Of a stretch of 64,000 nt of DNA, positions 8,518 through 19,808 are shown one piece after another. The DNA is taken from contig NZ_JAIXIG010000014.1 in assembly GCF_020297365.1 (NCBI RefSeq), positions 19,686 through 83,685 on the forward strand. Direction: 5' to 3'. The notes beneath the pieces are model-generated. The model made no database searches and had not been told where the DNA came from. It worked only from the letters and a program-made list of their open reading frames with translations. The position numbers were made by a program, and so were the translations under genes. Source of the DNA: Curtobacterium oceanosedimentum. GTDB taxonomy: Bacteria > Actinomycetota > Actinomycetes > Actinomycetales > Microbacteriaceae. Each line of letters opens with the position of its first letter. Position 1 is the first letter of the stretch.

Positions 8518-11112
8518 ATGACCAAGCCCATGCCCGAGAAGCCCAGCGTCGACGGACTGGAGCAGGTCTGGGGGCCCGTCTGGGAGCAGGACGGCACCTA
8601 CCGCTTCGACCGCGACGCCGCCGGTGACCGCAGCGCCGTCTGGTCGATCGACACCCCGCCGCCCACCGCCTCGGGCTCGCTGCACATCGGCCACGTGTTC
8701 TCGTACACGCACACCGACCTCAAGGCCCGGTTCGAGCGCATGCGCGGCAAGCACGTCTTCTACCCGATGGGATGGGACGACAACGGTCTGCCCACCGAGC
8801 GTCGCGTGCAGAACTACTACGGCGTCCGCTGCGACCCGACCCTGCCGTACGACCCCGACTTCACGCCGCCGTTCGAGGGCGGCGACGGCAAGTCCTCGAA
8901 GGCCGCCGACCAGCTGCCGGTGTCGCGCCGCAACTTCATCGAGCTGTGCGAGCGTCTGACCGTGCAGGACGAGCAGCAGTTCGAGGAGCTGTTCCGCACG
9001 CTCGGTCTGTCGGTCGACTGGACCCAGTCGTACCGCACCATCGACGACACCTCGCGGGCGAGCGCGCAGCGCGCGTTCCTGCGCAACCTCGAGCGCGGCG
9101 AGGCCTACCAGGCCGACGCGCCGACCCTGTGGGACGTCACGTTCCGCACCGCGGTCGCGCAGGCCGAGCTCGAGGACAAGGAGATGCCCGGCGCGTACCA
9201 CGGCATCGCCTTCCACCGCACCGACGGTGGCGACGACGTGGTCATCCAGACGACCCGCCCCGAGCTGCTGCCCGCCTGTGTCGCCCTGGTGGCCCACCCG
9301 GACGACGAGCGGTTCCAGGACCTGTTCGGCACCACGGTCCGCTCCCCCCTGTTCGACGTCGAGGTGCCCGTGCTCGCACACCACCTGGCGCAGAAGGACA
9401 AGGGCGCCGGCATCGCCATGGTCTGCACCTTCGGTGACACCACCGACGTGGTGTGGTGGCGCGAGCTGCAGCTGCCGAACCGCGCGATCATCGGCTTCGA
9501 CGGCCGCGTGCGTTCGGAGGAGCCCGCCTGGATCGAGTCCACGAAGGGCCAGGAGCTCTACGCCGAGATGGCCGGCAAGACCGTGTTCTCGGCCAAGAAG
9601 GTCGTCGTGGACGCCCTGACCGAGTCCGGCGAGCTGATCGGCGACGTCAAGACCATCCAGCACCCGGTCAAGTTCTTCGAGAAGGGCGACAAGCCCCTGG
9701 AGATCGTGTCGACCCGCCAGTGGTACATCGTCAACGGCGCGCGCGACGAGCAGCTGAAGAGCACGCTCCGCCAGCGCGGCGAGGAGATCGCGTTCCACCC
9801 GGACTTCATGCGCGTCCGCTACGACAACTGGGTCGGTGGTCTGTCCGGCGACTGGCTCATCTCGCGCCAGCGCTTCTTCGGCGTGCCGCTGCCGGTCTGG
9901 TACCCGCTCGACGCCGACGGCAACCCGGTGTTCGACCAGCCGATCGTGCCGACCGAGGCGCAGCTGCCCGTCGACCCGGCCTCCGAGCCCGCCCCCGGCT
10001 ACACCGAGGACCAGCGTGGCGTGGCCGGCGGGTTCCAGGGTGAGCTCGACGTGATGGACACCTGGGCGACCTCGTCGCTCACCCCGCAGCTCGCGGGCAA
10101 GTGGGAGACCGACCCGGCGCTCTACGACCTGGTGTACCCGTACGACGTCCGCCCGCAGGCGCAGGACATCATCCGCACCTGGCTGTTCACCACCGTGCTC
10201 CGCAGTCAGCTCGAAGCCGACGTGGTGCCGTGGAAGCACGCCTCCATCTCCGGCTTCATCGTCGACCCCGACCGCAAGAAGATGTCGAAGTCGAAGGGCA
10301 ACGTCGTCACGCCGCTGTCGATCCTCGAGCAGCACGGCGCCGACGCGGTCCGCTACTGGGCGGCCTCGTCCAAGCTCGGCACCGACGCGGCGTTCGACCC
10401 GCAGAACCCGAAGCAGATCAAGGTCGGCCGTCGCCTGGCGATCAAGGTGCTCAACGCGGCGAAGTTCGTCTACGGCTTCCCGCTGCCCGAGGGTGCCACG
10501 AGCGTCACCGAGGCCCTCGACGTCGACATGCTCGCCGAGCTCGGTTCGGTCGTCGAGCAGGCCACCGCGGCCTTCGACGGCTTCGACCACGCCCGTGCGC
10601 TGGAGATCACCGAGCGCTTCTTCTGGACGTTCTGCGACGACTACCTCGAGCTCGTGAAGGAGCGCGCCTACGGCACCGCGTCCGACGCGACGCACGAGAC
10701 GCAGGCGAGTGCGGTCCTGGCGCTGCGCGGCGCGATCGACGTGCTGCTCCGACTGCTGGCGCCGTTCCTCCCGTACGCGACCGAGGAAGTGTGGGCCTGG
10801 ACCCACGAGACCAGCGTGCACCGGGCCTCCTGGCCGACCGCGGCCGACCTGCCGACCGACGCGGCCCCCACCGGGCTGCTCGCGGCCGTCGGGCAGGCGC
10901 TCATCGGGATCCGCGGTGCGAAGACGGCGGCGAAGGCGTCCCAGAAGACGCCCGTGACGCGTGCGGTCGTCGCCGCACCCGCCGAGACGCGCGTGCTCAT
11001 CGAGCGCGCGGCGGTCGACCTGGCGGCCGTCGGCCGCATCGAGAACCTGTCGTTCGTCGACGGCGACGAGCTCGCCGTCACCGAGATCGAGCTCGCGGAG
11101 CAGCAGGCGTAA
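8518..11112 (+). CDS. valS: Valyl-tRNA synthetase
   Basis: An 864-residue cytoplasmic class I aminoacyl-tRNA synthetase that charges tRNA-Val and edits mis-activated threonine. HIGH is at residues 56-59 (GSLHIGH) and KMSKS at 588-592. Between them lie the editing (CP1) domain with TTRPELLPACVALVAHP and the sequence MDTWATSSLTPQ, which I associate with the archaeal-like ValRS branch found in actinobacteria. An anticodon-binding helical domain follows. The ATG at 8518 is preceded by GGAAGG. In M. tuberculosis valS also lies near the clp/tig cluster, as I recall. Confidence 0.96.
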   Translation: MTKPMPEKPSVDGLEQVWGPVWEQDGTYRFDRDAAGDRSAVWSIDTPPPTASGSLHIGHVFSYTHTDLKARFERMRGKHVFYPMGWDDNGLPTERRVQNYYGVRCDPTLPYDPDFTPPFEGGDGKSSKAADQLPVSRRNFIELCERLTVQDEQQFEELFRTLGLSVDWTQSYRTIDDTSRASAQRAFLRNLERGEAYQADAPTLWDVTFRTAVAQAELEDKEMPGAYHGIAFHRTDGGDDVVIQTTRPELLPACVALVAHPDDERFQDLFGTTVRSPLFDVEVPVLAHHLAQKDKGAGIAMVCTFGDTTDVVWWRELQLPNRAIIGFDGRVRSEEPAWIESTKGQELYAEMAGKTVFSAKKVVVDALTESGELIGDVKTIQHPVKFFEKGDKPLEIVSTRQWYIVNGARDEQLKSTLRQRGEEIAFHPDFMRVRYDNWVGGLSGDWLISRQRFFGVPLPVWYPLDADGNPVFDQPIVPTEAQLPVDPASEPAPGYTEDQRGVAGGFQGELDVMDTWATSSLTPQLAGKWETDPALYDLVYPYDVRPQAQDIIRTWLFTTVLRSQLEADVVPWKHASISGFIVDPDRKKMSKSKGNVVTPLSILEQHGADAVRYWAASSKLGTDAAFDPQNPKQIKVGRRLAIKVLNAAKFVYGFPLPEGATSVTEALDVDMLAELGSVVEQATAAFDGFDHARALEITERFFWTFCDDYLELVKERAYGTASDATHETQASAVLALRGAIDVLLRLLAPFLPYATEEVWAWTHETSVHRASWPTAADLPTDAAPTGLLAAVGQALIGIRGAKTAAKASQKTPVTRAVVAAPAETRVLIERAAVDLAAVGRIENLSFVDGDELAVTEIELAEQQA

Positions 11113-11174
11113 CGTCGGCTGTCCGGGCCGGGTCGCGTCGGCGACCCGGCCCGTCGACCGGACTGGAGGCACGG

Positions 11175-11426
11175 ATGCAGTTGGGCACACGCTGGAACGT
11201 GGGTGGGGAGCCGCCTGCGCGACTGCCCGAGACGATGGTCGTCGCCGTGCGCGGGGTCGAGGACGAACTCGCGCAGGAGTCCGTCGACACGGCGACGTGG
11301 GGGTGGACGCTGACGTTCCTGGAGGGCAAGCCGATCGTCGAGCTCGACGACGGCACCTCGATCCACCTCGACGCCCTCGGGCGCGCACAGGTGACGAACC
11401 CGGACGACGCCGCGGAAGAGGACTAG
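11175..11426 (+). CDS. Conserved small hypothetical protein
   Basis: 83 residues, soluble, no signal peptide; function not recognised. It begins MQLGTRWNVGGEPPARLPE and has a beta-rich centre WGWTLTFLEGKPIVELDDG. The ATG at 11175 is set by GGAGG at 11165-11169; that GGAGGCACGG block is the same motif that builds several terminators in this window. It lies 62 nt after valS and is probably co-transcribed with it. The acidic C-terminus (DDAAEED) runs into a tandem repeat. Confidence 0.75.
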   Translation: MQLGTRWNVGGEPPARLPETMVVAVRGVEDELAQESVDTATWGWTLTFLEGKPIVELDDGTSIHLDALGRAQVTNPDDAAEED

Positions 11427-11440
11427 CGCGGGCGGTTCGC

Positions 11441-11534
11441 GCTGCGCGGTTCGCGGTTCCGCTTCGCGGTTCGCGGTTCCGCTTCGCGGTTCGCGGTTCC
11501 GCTTCGCGGTTCGCGGTTCCGCTTCGCGGTTCGC
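11441..11534 (+). repeat. 20-bp tandem repeat (minisatellite), about 4.7 copies
   Basis: Unit GCTTCGCGGTTCGCGGTTCC is repeated exactly at 11461, 11481 and 11501. A copy with one mismatch precedes it (11441-11460) and 14 nt of a fifth copy follow. GCGGTTC recurs inside the unit. It is intergenic, between the valS-linked small gene and the 11538 terminator. Confidence 0.95.
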
Positions 11535-11537
11535 TCG

Positions 11538-11588
11538 GTGAGCAGGAATGGTCGGGTCCCCGGTGGGGACCCGACCATTCCTGCTCAC
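11538..11588. terminator. Two-way terminator, 23-bp perfect stem
   Basis: The arms 11538-11560 and 11566-11588 are exact inverted copies around a 5-nt loop CGGTG; the outer end reads GTGAGCAGGAATGG. It separates the valS unit from the convergent hydrolase gene. Confidence 0.85.
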
Positions 11589-11634
11589 GACGCGGGCGCC
11601 CCCGCCGGGGAGCGCCCGCGTGATCGCCGAGGGA

Positions 11635-12576
<942 letters not shown>

Positions 12577-12596
12577 TCAGCGAACGGGGTACGTAC

Positions 12597-13178
12597 ATGG
12601 TCACCAGCACCGTCGAACCGGATGTGCGCGCGCACATCGTCGAGGTCGCGGACCAGCTGTTCTACACGCGCGGCATCCAGTCGGTCGGCATGGACGCGAT
12701 CCGGACCGCCGCGGGGGTCTCGCTCAAGAAGCTGTACGCGGCGTTCCCGGGCAAGGAGCAGCTCATCGCCGCGGTGCTCGCCGGCCGCCACGACATCTGG
12801 GAGCGCGGCGTCCACGGTGCGGTCGACGCGGCCACCGGTCCGCGCGAGAAGCTGCTGGCGCTCTACGACTTCCTGGAGTCCTGGTTCGGTGACGACACCT
12901 TCCGTGGGTGCGGCTTCATCAACGCCTTCGGCGAGCTCGGAGCCACGTCACCCGCCGTCGCCGAGATCGCGCGTGACCACAAGGACTCGTTCCAGCGGTA
13001 CGTGCAGCAGCTCACTGCCGAGGTCGTGGACGCCCCGGAACAGGCCGAGGAGCTCGCCGCGCAGCTCGCGCTCCTGGCCGAGGGTGCACAGACCACCGCG
13101 GCCATCGCCGGCACCACGGCACCGGCCGCGCACGCACGCCGCGCCGCCGAGACCCTGATCGACGCCGCGACGCGCTGA
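12597..13178 (+). CDS. TetR/AcrR family transcriptional regulator
   Basis: 193 residues. The N-terminal helix-turn-helix (about 10-56) reads ADQLFYTRGIQSVGMDAI then AGVSLKKLYAAFPGKEQL. The C-terminal ligand domain contains FRGCGFINAFGELG, common in the subgroup controlling small hydrolases and oxidoreductases. It starts with the ATG at 12597 and is transcribed away from the hydrolase. Two dyads in the shared 122-bp gap are its likely binding sites, so autoregulation is expected. The ligand is unknown. Confidence 0.88.
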   Translation: MVTSTVEPDVRAHIVEVADQLFYTRGIQSVGMDAIRTAAGVSLKKLYAAFPGKEQLIAAVLAGRHDIWERGVHGAVDAATGPREKLLALYDFLESWFGDDTFRGCGFINAFGELGATSPAVAEIARDHKDSFQRYVQQLTAEVVDAPEQAEELAAQLALLAEGAQTTAAIAGTTAPAAHARRAAETLIDAATR

Positions 13179-13199
13179 CACGGAGCGGCGCCACGTCCG

Positions 13200-13205
13200 T
13201 AGTGT
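13200..13205 (+). promoter_or_regulatory. Leaderless -10 of the M3 peptidase gene
   Basis: TAGTGT lies 7 nt before the ATG at 13213, so transcription would start at or within a base or two of the initiation codon. This favours 13213 over an in-frame GTG at 13204, which would lie inside the -10. Confidence 0.6.
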
Positions 13206-13212
13206 GGTCGCC

Positions 13213-15237
13213 ATGGCAACCCCGTTCGACGTCCCGAGCACCCTCCCCTACGCCCTGCCGCCCTTCGGCGACGTGCGACTCGAGCACTACCGACCGGCCT
13301 TCGACGCCGGCATGGCCGAGCAGCGCGCCGAGGTCGAGGCCATCGCCACCGACCCGGACGCACCGACGTTCGAGAACACCCTGGTCGCCCTCGAGCGGTC
13401 GGGGCAGCTGCTGACCCGCGTCAGCCACGTGTTCTTCACGCTGTCGTCGGCCGACTCCACCCCGGCACTGCACGACCTCGAAGCCGAGGTCTCCCCGCTG
13501 CTCGCCGGCCACCGGGACGCGATCACCCTGGACGCGCGGCTCTACGCGCGGGTGCAGGCCGTGCTCGACGGCGCCGAGGCCGCCGGGCTGACCGGTGAGG
13601 ACCTGCGGCTCGTCGAGCGGACCCACGCCGAGATGACCCTCGCGGGTGCCGGGCTCGACGACGCGGGCAAGGAGCGCCTGACGGCGATCAACCAGGAGTT
13701 GTCGACCCTGACGACGACCTTCGAGCGGAACCTGCTCGAGGACACCAACGACTCCGCCGTGCACGTCACGGACGAGTCCGAGCTCGACGGCCTCGACGAC
13801 GGTGCGAAGTCCGCCGCCGCCGGTGCCGCGGCCGACCGCGGGCTCGACGGGTGGCTCATCACGCTGCCGCTCTACACCGGGCACCCGTGGCTCGGCTCCC
13901 TGCGCGACCGCGGCCTGCGCGAACGGATCATGCGCGCCTCCCTCGCCCGCGGTCGTCGCGGCAACGAGCACGACAACCGCGAGGTCCTGCTGCGGATCGT
14001 CCGGCTCCGGGCCGAGCGCGCCGAGCTGCTCGGGTTCCCGGACCACGCCGCCGTCGTCACCGCCGACGAGACCGCGGGCACCCCGGAGGCCGTCGACGGG
14101 CTGCTGTCCTCGCTCGTCGGTGCCGCCGTGCGGAACGCCGACGACGAGCGCGCGGTCCGATCGCGCACGGTCGGGTTCGACGTCGAGTCGTGGGACTGGG
14201 CGTACGCCACCGAGATCCTGCGCGGGGAGCAGTTCGCGGCGGACAGCTCGGCGCTGCGCCCGTACTTCGAGGCGGACCGGGTCCTGCACGACGGCGTCTT
14301 CCACGCCGCCGGCGCCCTGTACGGCCTGACCTTCACCGAGCGGCCCGACCTGCACGGCTACAACGACGAGGTCCGCGTCTTCGAGGTCACCGGCGACGAC
14401 GGCGAACCGGTCGGCCTGTACCTGCTCGACCTCTACACGCGTGACGGCAAGCGGGGCGGTGCATGGATGAACCCCGTCGTCGAGCAGTCCGCGCTGCTCG
14501 GCACCCTGCCCGTCGTGGTCAACAACCTCAACGTCGCGAAGCCGGCCGCGGGCTCCCCCACGCTGCTCATCCAGGACGAGGTCGAGACGCTCTTCCACGA
14601 GTTCGGCCACGCGCTGCACGGCCTGATCGCCCGCACCACCTACCCGCGGTTCTCCGGCACGAACGTCGAGCGGGACTTCGTCGAGTTCCCGAGCCAGGTC
14701 AACGAGATGTGGGTGTCGTGGCCGTCGGTCCTGGCGAACTACGCCAAGCACCACGAGACCGGGGAACCGCTGCCGCCGGAGCTCGTCCTGGGACTCAGCG
14801 AGTCGGCCGGGTTCAACGAGGGCTTCGGCACGACGGAGTACCTGGCCGCGGCACTGCTCGACCAGGCGTGGCACCGGCTCTCCGCAGCCGACGCTGCCGC
14901 GGTGACGTCCGTCGAGGACTTCGAGCGGGACGCCCTCGCCGCCGCCGGCATCGCGGTCGAGGCCGTGCCGCCGCGGTACTCGTCGACGTACTTCGCCCAC
15001 ACGTTCTCGGGCGGGTACGACGCCGGCTACTACGGGTACATCTGGTCCGAGGTGCTCGACGCCGACACGGTGGAGTGGTTCCGCGACAACGGCGGGCTCG
15101 ACCGGGAAGCCGGACGGCGCTTCGCGGAGCGGTTGCTCGGGGTCGGTGGGGCGAAGGACCCGCTCGAGGCGTACCGGGACTTCCGCGGCCGCGACGCCGA
15201 GGTCGGCCCGCTGCTGCGCCGCCGCGGCCTGGAGTAG
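13213..15237 (+). CDS. M3 family zinc oligopeptidase (Dcp / oligopeptidase A type)
   Basis: A 674-residue cytoplasmic metallopeptidase that cleaves short peptides. The zinc motif HEFGH is at residues 462-466, followed by the third ligand Glu in the [12 protein letters not shown] segment. The C-terminal [23 protein letters not shown] region, whose tyrosines and histidine bind substrate, is intact. Length and order match peptidyl-dipeptidase Dcp and oligopeptidase A; I cannot separate dipeptidyl from endopeptidase action. There is no signal peptide. Confidence 0.93.
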   Translation: MATPFDVPSTLPYALPPFGDVRLEHYRPAFDAGMAEQRAEVEAIATDPDAPTFENTLVALERSGQLLTRVSHVFFTLSSADSTPALHDLEAEVSPLLAGHRDAITLDARLYARVQAVLDGAEAAGLTGEDLRLVERTHAEMTLAGAGLDDAGKERLTAINQELSTLTTTFERNLLEDTNDSAVHVTDESELDGLDDGAKSAAAGAAADRGLDGWLITLPLYTGHPWLGSLRDRGLRERIMRASLARGRRGNEHDNREVLLRIVRLRAERAELLGFPDHAAVVTADETAGTPEAVDGLLSSLVGAAVRNADDERAVRSRTVGFDVESWDWAYATEILRGEQFAADSSALRPYFEADRVLHDGVFHAAGALYGLTFTERPDLHGYNDEVRVFEVTGDDGEPVGLYLLDLYTRDGKRGGAWMNPVVEQSALLGTLPVVVNNLNVAKPAAGSPTLLIQDEVETLFHEFGHALHGLIARTTYPRFSGTNVERDFVEFPSQVNEMWVSWPSVLANYAKHHETGEPLPPELVLGLSESAGFNEGFGTTEYLAAALLDQAWHRLSAADAAAVTSVEDFERDALAAAGIAVEAVPPRYSSTYFAHTFSGGYDAGYYGYIWSEVLDADTVEWFRDNGGLDREAGRRFAERLLGVGGAKDPLEAYRDFRGRDAEVGPLLRRRGLE

Positions 15238-15253
15238 GCGGCGTTTCGGCCGA

Positions 15254-15319
15254 CGAACACCACGAGAACGACAGAACACCTCGAGATCTCGAGGTGTTCT
15301 GTCGTTCTCGTGGTGTTCG
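15254..15319. terminator. Perfect 66-bp palindrome, two-way terminator
   Basis: Bases 15254-15286 and 15287-15319 are exact reverse complements with no loop. The outer ends are CGAACACCACGAG and the centre is CTCGAGATCTCGAG. It is less GC-rich than its surroundings. It lies between the convergent peptidase and clpX stops. Confidence 0.9.
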
Positions 15320-15342
15320 CCGCTGACTGACGGGCCGGGGCG

Positions 15343-16623
<1,281 letters not shown>

Positions 16624-16792
16624 TCCCGTGCCTCCCTGGTTGGACATGCCGGCCGCGCTGGCGCACAGCCGCTGGTGCACCGCTGCTGGTGGGCACCTCG
16701 TCGTGGACACGAGCCTAACCGCAACCGGTGACATCGACCGCGATGCCCCTCCGGTTTCGCCGCGCGCGTTCGCCCAGGGCGTCCGACCCTGC

Positions 16793-16825
16793 TACGGTGA
16801 TCCCGACTTCTCTACAACTTGTAGA
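16793..16825 (+). promoter_or_regulatory. ycnI-copC promoter with BlaI/CopY-like operator
   Basis: The -10 TACGGT lies at 16793-16798. A perfect dyad TCTACAACTTGTAGA (16811-16825) covers the expected start of transcription. The half-sites TACA...TGTA match the type bound by BlaI/MecI/CopY repressors. GGAAGGAA at 16849-16856 is the ribosome binding site. No such repressor gene lies in the window. Confidence 0.55.
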
Positions 16826-16860
16826 ACAGCTGGTGCAGAACCACCCCCGGAAGGAACCCC

Positions 16861-17583
16861 ATGCAGAAGCGTCTCGCCACCGGCGGCGCCGTCACCCTCG
16901 GTGTCGCAGCCGTCATCGTCCTCGGCAGCGCCACGGCGGCCAGTGCGCACGTCTCCGCGACCGCGACGTCGACCGCGGCGAACTCGTACACCGTCGCGAC
17001 CTTCTCGGTGCCGCACGGCTGCGACGGCTCCCCCACCACGAAGATCGAGTTCCAGGTCCCCGAGTCCGTGATCGAGGTCACGCCCACGGTCAACCCGAAC
17101 TGGACCATCCGCAAGGCGACCGAGCCGTACACGGCCCCGTCCGCCGCTGCCGACGACGAGCACGAGGCGGCCGCCGAGCGCGTCACGAGCGTCACCTACA
17201 CGGCGAAGACCCCCCTGCCCGCCGACGAGCGCGACACGTTCTCGCTGTCCTTCGCGCTGCCCGACGGCGAGCCCGGCGAGCTGGTCGAGTTCCCCGCCCT
17301 GCAGACCTGCGAGCAGGGCAGCGTGGAGTGGAATCAGGAGCAGCAGCCCGGCGAGGCCGAGCCCGAGCACCCGGCGCCGTCGATCACCCTGACCGCCGCC
17401 GAGGCGACGGACGACGACGGTGACGCGGCCGCCGCGACCCCCGCCGCGGAGGCCGCCGGCACCAGCGCCCCGGCCGACCCCGACCTGGTCGGCCGCTTCC
17501 TCGGCCTCGGCGGCCTGGTGCTCGGCGCCGTCGCCCTGGTCGTCGCCGTCGCCGGCACGCGTCGTCGGAGCTCCGCCAAGTGA
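16861..17583 (+). CDS. YcnI family copper-associated protein (DUF1775)
   Basis: 240 residues. A signal peptide ends at about ATAASA, leaving a mature N-terminal His (HVSATATSTAANSY), the residue that binds Cu(II) in characterised YcnI domains. A beta-rich DUF1775 domain follows with VPHGCDGSPTTKIEFQVPE. Then come an acidic Ala-rich linker and one C-terminal membrane helix with a basic tail (GTRRRSSAK). It therefore sits on the outer face of the membrane, where it probably handles copper. It overlaps the CopC-like gene by 4 nt. The operator-like dyad upstream suggests metal- or repressor-controlled expression. Confidence 0.88.
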   Translation: MQKRLATGGAVTLGVAAVIVLGSATAASAHVSATATSTAANSYTVATFSVPHGCDGSPTTKIEFQVPESVIEVTPTVNPNWTIRKATEPYTAPSAAADDEHEAAAERVTSVTYTAKTPLPADERDTFSLSFALPDGEPGELVEFPALQTCEQGSVEWNQEQQPGEAEPEHPAPSITLTAAEATDDDGDAAAATPAAEAAGTSAPADPDLVGRFLGLGGLVLGAVALVVAVAGTRRRSSAK

Positions 17584-18242
17584 CGCAGCGCGGCTCGCGT
17601 CGGCCCCGCCCGCGGTCCTCTGCCCGGAGGCTCGTGGCCGGGTCCGTCGCGGCCGTCGCGATCGCCGGTGGTGCGGTCCTCGGGCTCGCTGGTCCGGCCA
17701 GCGCCCACAACTACCTGGTGTCGTCCGACCCGGCCGTGGGCGGGACGCTGACCGAGCTACCGGACACCTTCGCCATCACGACGAACGACCGGCTGCTCGA
17801 CATCGGCGACTCGGGTTCCGGGTTCGCCTTCCGGGTCGTCGGTCCTGACGGCGAGTACTACGAGGACGGCTGCGTCGACGTCGAGGGCCCGACGATGTCC
17901 ACCGCCGCCGCGCTCGGCGCCTCGGGGAAGTACACCGTCGAGTGGCAGATCGTCTCGGCCGACGGCCACACCGTCTCCGACGAGTACCCCTTCACGTGGA
18001 AGGCCCCGTCGGGCTTCTCCCCCGCCACCGGCTCGGCGGAGCCGCCGTCCTGCGCCACCGCCGGCGACGACGACTCCGGGTCCGAGGCGACCACCGGCAC
18101 GGCCTCCGGGTCGAACGAGTCGCCGGCGGCCGACGCGATCTGGATCGGTGCCGGCGGCGTCGTGCTCATCGGCGCCGTCGTGGCCGTCCTGCTGCTCCTG
18201 CGCCGCAGGCCCGCGCCGCAGTCCGACGACACGGACGTCTGA
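17580..18242 (+). CDS. CopC-domain copper-binding membrane-anchored protein
   Basis: 220 residues. A basic signal region and hydrophobic core end at GPASA, so the mature protein starts HNYLVSSDPAVGGTL, with the N-terminal His used by CopC for Cu(II). VEWQIVSADGHTVSDEYPFTW gives further conserved His/Asp positions. A Ser/Gly/Asp-rich linker and a C-terminal helix (about 180-205) anchor it outside the cell. The GTG start at 17580 overlaps the YcnI stop by 4 nt. No CopD-like importer is present here, so it may work with YcnI alone or with proteins encoded elsewhere. Confidence 0.88.
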   Translation: MTQRGSRRPRPRSSARRLVAGSVAAVAIAGGAVLGLAGPASAHNYLVSSDPAVGGTLTELPDTFAITTNDRLLDIGDSGSGFAFRVVGPDGEYYEDGCVDVEGPTMSTAAALGASGKYTVEWQIVSADGHTVSDEYPFTWKAPSGFSPATGSAEPPSCATAGDDDSGSEATTGTASGSNESPAADAIWIGAGGVVLIGAVVAVLLLLRRRPAPQSDDTDV

Positions 18243-18271
18243 CCCCGACGACGGCCGCGGTCACCGCACAC

Positions 18272-18313
18272 ACGACGACGCCCCCGCACCGATCGGTGCG
18301 GGGGCGTCGTCGT
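18272..18313. terminator. Perfect 42-bp palindrome, two-way terminator
   Basis: Bases 18272-18292 and 18293-18313 are exact reverse complements; the centre reads GCACCGATCGGTGC. It separates the copper pair from the convergent clpP2. Confidence 0.9.
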
Positions 18314-18324
18314 TCCTGCTGGTG

Positions 18325-18984
18325 CTACTTGACGAGCGCCGGCAGGTTCTTGCGGCTGGTGAGGACCTGGTCGATCAGGCCGTACTCCACGGCTTCCTGC
18401 GCGGACATGATCTTGTCGCGCTCGATGTCGTGGTTGATCTCCTCCGGCGTCTTGTTGGAGTGCTTCGACAGCGTCTCCTCGAGCCAGGTGCGCATGCGGA
18501 GGATCTCCGCCGCCTGGATCTCGATGTCGGACGCCTGACCGCCACCCTGCTGGGTCGCGGGCTGGTGGATGAGCACGCGGGCGTTCGGCAGCGCGAGGCG
18601 CTTGCCGGGGGTCCCGCCGGCCAGGAGCACCGACGCGGCCGAGGCGGCCTGGCCGAGGCAGACCGTCTGGATCTGGGGGCGGATGTACTGCATCGTGTCG
18701 TAGATCGCCGTCATCGCGGTGAACGAGCCACCGGGCGAGTTGATGTACATCACGATGTCGCGGTCCGGGTCCATCGACTCGAGCACGAGCAGCTGGGCCA
18801 TGACGTCGTCAGCCGACGCGTCGTCGACCTGGACACCGAGGAACACGATGCGGTCCTCGAAGAGCTTGGCGTACGGGTCCTGGCGCTTGTAGCCGTAGGC
18901 CGTCCGCTCCTCGAAGCTCGGCAGGATGTACCGATTGGACGGGGCCGGGACGTTCTGCGCGCCACCGAGCATGGGGAGGTGCAT
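18325..18984 (-). CDS. clpP2: ATP-dependent Clp protease proteolytic subunit ClpP2
   Basis: A 219-residue serine peptidase subunit. The catalytic triad is Ser115 (GQAASAAS), His139 (VLIHQP) and Asp189 (IERDK). The opening [16 protein letters not shown] and FLGVQVDD match actinobacterial ClpP2 rather than ClpP1. In mycobacteria the ClpP1 and ClpP2 heptamers stack into one active tetradecamer, and ClpX docks on the ClpP2 face. It lies 26 nt after clpP1 and is surely co-transcribed with it. ATG at 18984. Confidence 0.95.
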   Translation of the reverse strand: MHLPMLGGAQNVPAPSNRYILPSFEERTAYGYKRQDPYAKLFEDRIVFLGVQVDDASADDVMAQLLVLESMDPDRDIVMYINSPGGSFTAMTAIYDTMQYIRPQIQTVCLGQAASAASVLLAGGTPGKRLALPNARVLIHQPATQQGGGQASDIEIQAAEILRMRTWLEETLSKHSNKTPEEINHDIERDKIMSAQEAVEYGLIDQVLTSRKNLPALVK

Positions 18985-19010
18985 TCTCGTTTCCTTTTCT
19001 TCGGTGGTGA

Positions 19011-19640
19011 TCAGGACCGGGCGTCGGGCTCGGCCGCGCTGGTCGGTGCTTCGCCGTCGCCGACGGTGCCACCGCCGCCGATGACCTCGGCGCTCGAGGC
19101 GCGGAGGTGGTCGACGAAGCCGTACTCCAGGGCTTCCTGCGCCGTGAACCAGTTGTCGCGGTCGTTGTCCTTGAGGATCTGCTCGATCGACTTGCCGGTC
19201 TGCTCGGCCGTGAGCTCCGCCATGCGCTGCTTCATGTCGAGGATGACCTTGGCCTGCGTCTGGATGTCGGCAGCGGTACCGCCGAAGCCACCGGACGGCT
19301 GGTGCAGCAGCACGCGCGCGTTCGGCGTGATGTAGCGCTTGCCCGGCGTGCCGGAGGACAGCAGGAACTGGCCCATCGACGCGGCGAGGCCGATGCCCAC
19401 CGTGACGATGTCGTTCGGCACGAACTGCATCGTGTCGTAGATCGCCATGCCGGCGGTGATCGAGCCACCGGGCGAGTTGATGTAGAGGTAGATGTCCTTC
19501 TCAGGGTCCTCGGCGGCGAGCAGCAGCAGCTTGGCTGCGATCTCGTTCGAGTTGTCGTCGCGGACCTCGGAGCCGAGCCACACGATCCGGTCTCTCAGAA
19601 GGCGGTCAAAAACACTGGGGTTCAGTGTTGCTTCGGCCAT
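19011..19640 (-). CDS. clpP1: ATP-dependent Clp protease proteolytic subunit ClpP1
   Basis: 209 residues. The triad is Ser88 (GLAASMGQ), His113 (VLLHQP) and Asp162 (NDRDN). The short N-terminus [17 protein letters not shown] matches ClpP1. The C-terminal 25 residues are Gly/Ala/acidic and probably disordered. It forms a mixed complex with ClpP2. The start is the ATG at 19640, with GGGAGC upstream. A strong terminator separates it from tig, so the clpP operon must use its own promoter; TAAGTT within about 60 nt upstream is a weak -10 candidate. Confidence 0.95.
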   Translation of the reverse strand: MAEATLNPSVFDRLLRDRIVWLGSEVRDDNSNEIAAKLLLLAAEDPEKDIYLYINSPGGSITAGMAIYDTMQFVPNDIVTVGIGLAASMGQFLLSSGTPGKRYITPNARVLLHQPSGGFGGTAADIQTQAKVILDMKQRMAELTAEQTGKSIEQILKDNDRDNWFTAQEALEYGFVDHLRASSAEVIGGGGTVGDGEAPTSAAEPDARS

Positions 19641-19737
19641 GGAAAAGCTCCCGTTCAGTTGTCGCTTGATGTCGAACTTATCGGGTGCAACGCACCAGTT
19701 CCCGTCTGTTCGCTGTCGGCAATGCGATGGTGCGGAA

Positions 19738-19789
19738 ACGACGGACGGGAGGCACGGTGCCAGCTGGCACCGAGCCTCCCGTCCGTCGT
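19738..19789. terminator. tig terminator, 26-bp stem of the GGGAGGCACGG family
   Basis: Left arm 19738-19763 (ACGACGGACGGGAGGC...) pairs with 19764-19789. There is a single mismatch and no loop; the centre is GCCAGCTGGC. It lies between tig and clpP1, both on the minus strand. Confidence 0.85.
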
Positions 19790-19808
19790 GCTGGGAGCGT
19801 CGAGATCG

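Noticed and set aside
8053..11388. Long minus-strand open frame of 1111 codons opposite valS
   Set aside because: Composition (His/Arg/Gly/Ala-rich, no domain) is that of an antisense shadow of a GC-rich gene; valS on the plus strand has complete motifs.
11441..11534. CRISPR array
   Set aside because: Units are contiguous 20-mers without unique spacers and there are no cas genes.
19690..19735. ClgR-type operator upstream of clpP1
   Set aside because: Only a half-site (GTTCGCT) is present; the expected inverted GCGAA half is missing.
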